Assembly: GCA_012032215.1 (NCBI GenBank)
Contig: JAAURO010000039.1
Coordinates: forward strand, 1-10,102
Source: Limnobacter sp.
GTDB lineage: Bacteria; Pseudomonadota; Gammaproteobacteria; Burkholderiales; Burkholderiaceae_B
Direction of reading: 5' to 3'
DNA: 10,102 nt
In this document: positions 8,994 through 10,102 of the stretch, one piece after another
Layout of the letters: every line of letters begins with the position of its first letter
How positions within the stretch are numbered: position 1 is the stretch's first letter
Made by a program: the position numbers and the translations under genes
The notes under the pieces: generated by a model
The model's database searches: none
Told to the model about the DNA's origin: nothing
Seen by the model: the letters and a program-made list of their open reading frames with translations, nothing else

Positions 8994-9341
8994 ATGAATA
9001 CAACCGTTGCCTACATGGTGCTGGGTTTGCTGGCGGTGTTGTGCGCCAACGGGCCTTTTGTGTCGGACCGTGTTTTGGGCATGCACTGGCAGCCCGGTGC
9101 CAAGCGTAAAGGCCTTGAGCAGGGATCGCAGCGCGAGTTTGCCAAAAAGCCGGGCGGTGTGCGTGTTCTGGAACTGCTTGCTGGTTACGCACTGGTATTG
9201 GGTGTGGCCGTGTGGCTGGAAACGGTTGTGGGTGCTGTGCATCCCCAGGCGTGGCAGTTTTATGCGGTGACTGCATGCCTGTATCTGGTTGCGGGTTTCC
9301 CGGGGTTTGTGTACCGGTTTTTGTGGCGGGGTTTGGTGTAA
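8994..9341 (+). CDS. DUF2818 family small membrane protein
   Basis: This gene encodes a 115-residue membrane protein that I assign to DUF2818, a family of unknown function found after nuoN in many betaproteobacteria. Three hydrophobic segments are visible, at about residues 4-23, 57-80 and 87-110. The last contains AWQFYAVTACLYLVAGFPGF and ends in VYRFLWRG, close to the family signature as I recall it. The hydrophilic loop between the first two segments (about residues 31-56) is strongly basic (GAKRKG, REFAKKPGG) and seems longer than in most relatives. The ATG lies 3 bases after the nuoN stop with no obvious ribosome site, so it is probably translated by coupling. Position suggests a role in complex I assembly or stability, but this is inference only. 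Confidence 0.85.
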   Translation: MNTTVAYMVLGLLAVLCANGPFVSDRVLGMHWQPGAKRKGLEQGSQREFAKKPGGVRVLELLAGYALVLGVAVWLETVVGAVHPQAWQFYAVTACLYLVAGFPGFVYRFLWRGLV

Positions 9342-9363
9342 TTCGCTGAAGAGGTGAGTTATG

Positions 9364-9416
9364 GCTGGAAAACCATAATATGCTATATTACATTTTTCCC
9401 CCTATGGTTTTCCAGC
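9364..9416. repeat. Perfect 14-base inverted repeat with nested AT hairpin
   Basis: GCTGGAAAACCATA (9364-9377) is matched exactly by TATGGTTTTCCAGC (9403-9416), separated by 25 bases. Inside lies a second small hairpin, TAATAT (9376-9381) and ATATTA (9385-9390) around GCT, followed by a T5 and C5 run. The outer stem is not followed by a T run, so it is not a classic terminator by itself. It may help termination, protect the 3' end of the nuo transcript, or be a repeated intergenic element; copies elsewhere in the genome would distinguish these. Confidence 0.8.
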
Positions 9417-9441
9417 TGTAGTGAATTCTACAGCACTTTTT
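9415..9441 (+). terminator. Probable intrinsic terminator of the nuo operon
   Basis: GCTGTAG (9415-9421) and CTACAGC (9428-9434) form a perfect 7-base stem with a 6-base loop, followed by ACTTTTT (9435-9441). It lies 74 bases after the DUF2818 stop and 9 bases before the end of the convergent gene. Its left arm shares two bases with the right arm of the larger inverted repeat, so the two hairpins compete slightly. The stem is short and only moderately GC-rich, so its strength is uncertain. Confidence 0.65.
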
Positions 9442-9449
9442 CCGCAAGC

Positions 9450-10102
9450 CTAAAATTGACTTTGCGCAAGTCGAGTCAGCAAAATTACCCGCTTCCCAGA
9501 AGGGTCTTTGGGTGCACGGTGTAAAAGCAGCTTGGGTTCTGTTTTTTCGTTTTTTGCGGCCAGTTGCTTTAATCCTTCTGCAGCGAACAAATGAAAATAC
9601 CCTGGTTCCAGGGTTTGAATATCGTGCTCGGGGTTAAAAGAGGTATTTTCTTTTGGTACGAATGCATTTCCTTGTCTTTCAAACTGCTCGGTTTTAACCT
9701 GATCGCTGACAAACTCGGTGGGTTTACCTTGCAAGGTGGTGATGCACGTGATTAGAAAGGGTTTTCTATCAAGATGCCATTCGTTCTGCCCCCGTGCCTT
9801 CTTTGGGGTTTTTTACATCAAAGAATTCTTTGAATCCGAGTCTTTTGTGCGAGGGGCCGGCTACTGCCACGGCAATCGATTTGAAGGTGGCCTCAATGAA
9901 TTTCTCCATCCCTACTGTGCTTAAATATTCTTGCACTGCATTGGGACCGAGTGCTTCCAACCCTTGTATCTGGCTTCTTGCACTGTCGGTTTGGTTCGTT
10001 TGTGTGTTTTGTGCGGCGCAAGGAGACTGAGGCGGTAGGGTTTTGGCCAAGTGGTGTATTAAGTCCAGCGTAACCTGGGTTATTGCTATTTTGCAATGCC
10101 CC
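9450..10102 (-). CDS. Hypothetical protein, convergent to nuo operon, frameshifted and running off the window
   Basis: I do not recognise this gene. On the minus strand a protein-like frame runs from about 10050 to 9790 (NAVQEYLSTVGMEKFIEATF, then VAGPSHKRLGFKEFFDVKNP). It then continues in another frame (QNEWHLDRKPFLITCITTLQ, later SFNPEHDIQTLEPGYFHLFA) to a stop at 9450-9452. One extra base in the C run 9789-9793 would join them as TGQNEWHLD. Upstream, a frame open to the right edge (LQNSNNPGYAGLNTPLGQ) may be the N-terminal part, joined if one base of the T run 10041-10044 is extra; this join is less certain. The reconstructed product is soluble-looking, with an Asn-, Gln- and Thr-rich start and no membrane segment. 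The region is more AT-rich than the nuo genes (23 of 60 G or C in 9541-9600). Confidence 0.6.
9789..9793 (-). other. Probable single-base insertion in the minus-strand hypothetical gene
   Basis: The coding strand has five G bases (five C on the + strand). With four, KEGTG joins QNEWHLDRKPF in one frame. As given, the upstream frame ends at a TGA at 9769-9771. Confidence 0.65.

Overview
The window is the distal part of a nuo operon, which encodes NADH:quinone oxidoreductase (respiratory complex I), from what is most likely a betaproteobacterium of the order Burkholderiales. Three things point there: the protein sequences (for example the NuoI block around its two CxxCxxCxxxCP motifs and the His-rich loop of NuoL), the compact order nuoG-H-I-J-K-L-M-N, and a DUF2818-type small membrane protein directly after nuoN. 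Base composition is moderate, near 50% GC, which is low for the order; a Limnobacter-like organism is a guess I cannot verify here.

Layout: 1-1333 is the C-terminal part of nuoG, whose start lies outside the window. Then follow nuoH (1330-2388), nuoI (2443-2934), nuoJ (2953-3558), nuoK (3654-3959), nuoL (3965-5977), nuoM (6017-7495), nuoN (7509-8990) and a DUF2818 gene (8994-9341), all on the + strand and closely packed. 9342-9449 is a short palindrome-rich stretch with a probable intrinsic terminator. From 9450 to the right edge there is a convergent minus-strand gene of unrecognised function.

How the genes work together: NuoG and NuoI belong to the peripheral arm and carry electrons through iron-sulfur clusters. 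NuoH holds the quinone-side membrane heel. NuoJ and NuoK join it to the antiporter-like subunits NuoN, NuoM and NuoL, which move protons. The DUF2818 protein is a habitual operon neighbour of unknown role.

The main oddity is not a new system. nuoL and nuoN each contain two single-base indels of opposite sign, so family-like protein continues in another frame between them and returns to the first frame afterwards. The minus-strand gene has at least one similar break. Several of these sites are runs of one base, which favours sequencing or assembly error over real gene decay; only reads or a relative's sequence can settle it. I found no RNA genes, CRISPR arrays, insertion sequences or previously undescribed multi-gene system.
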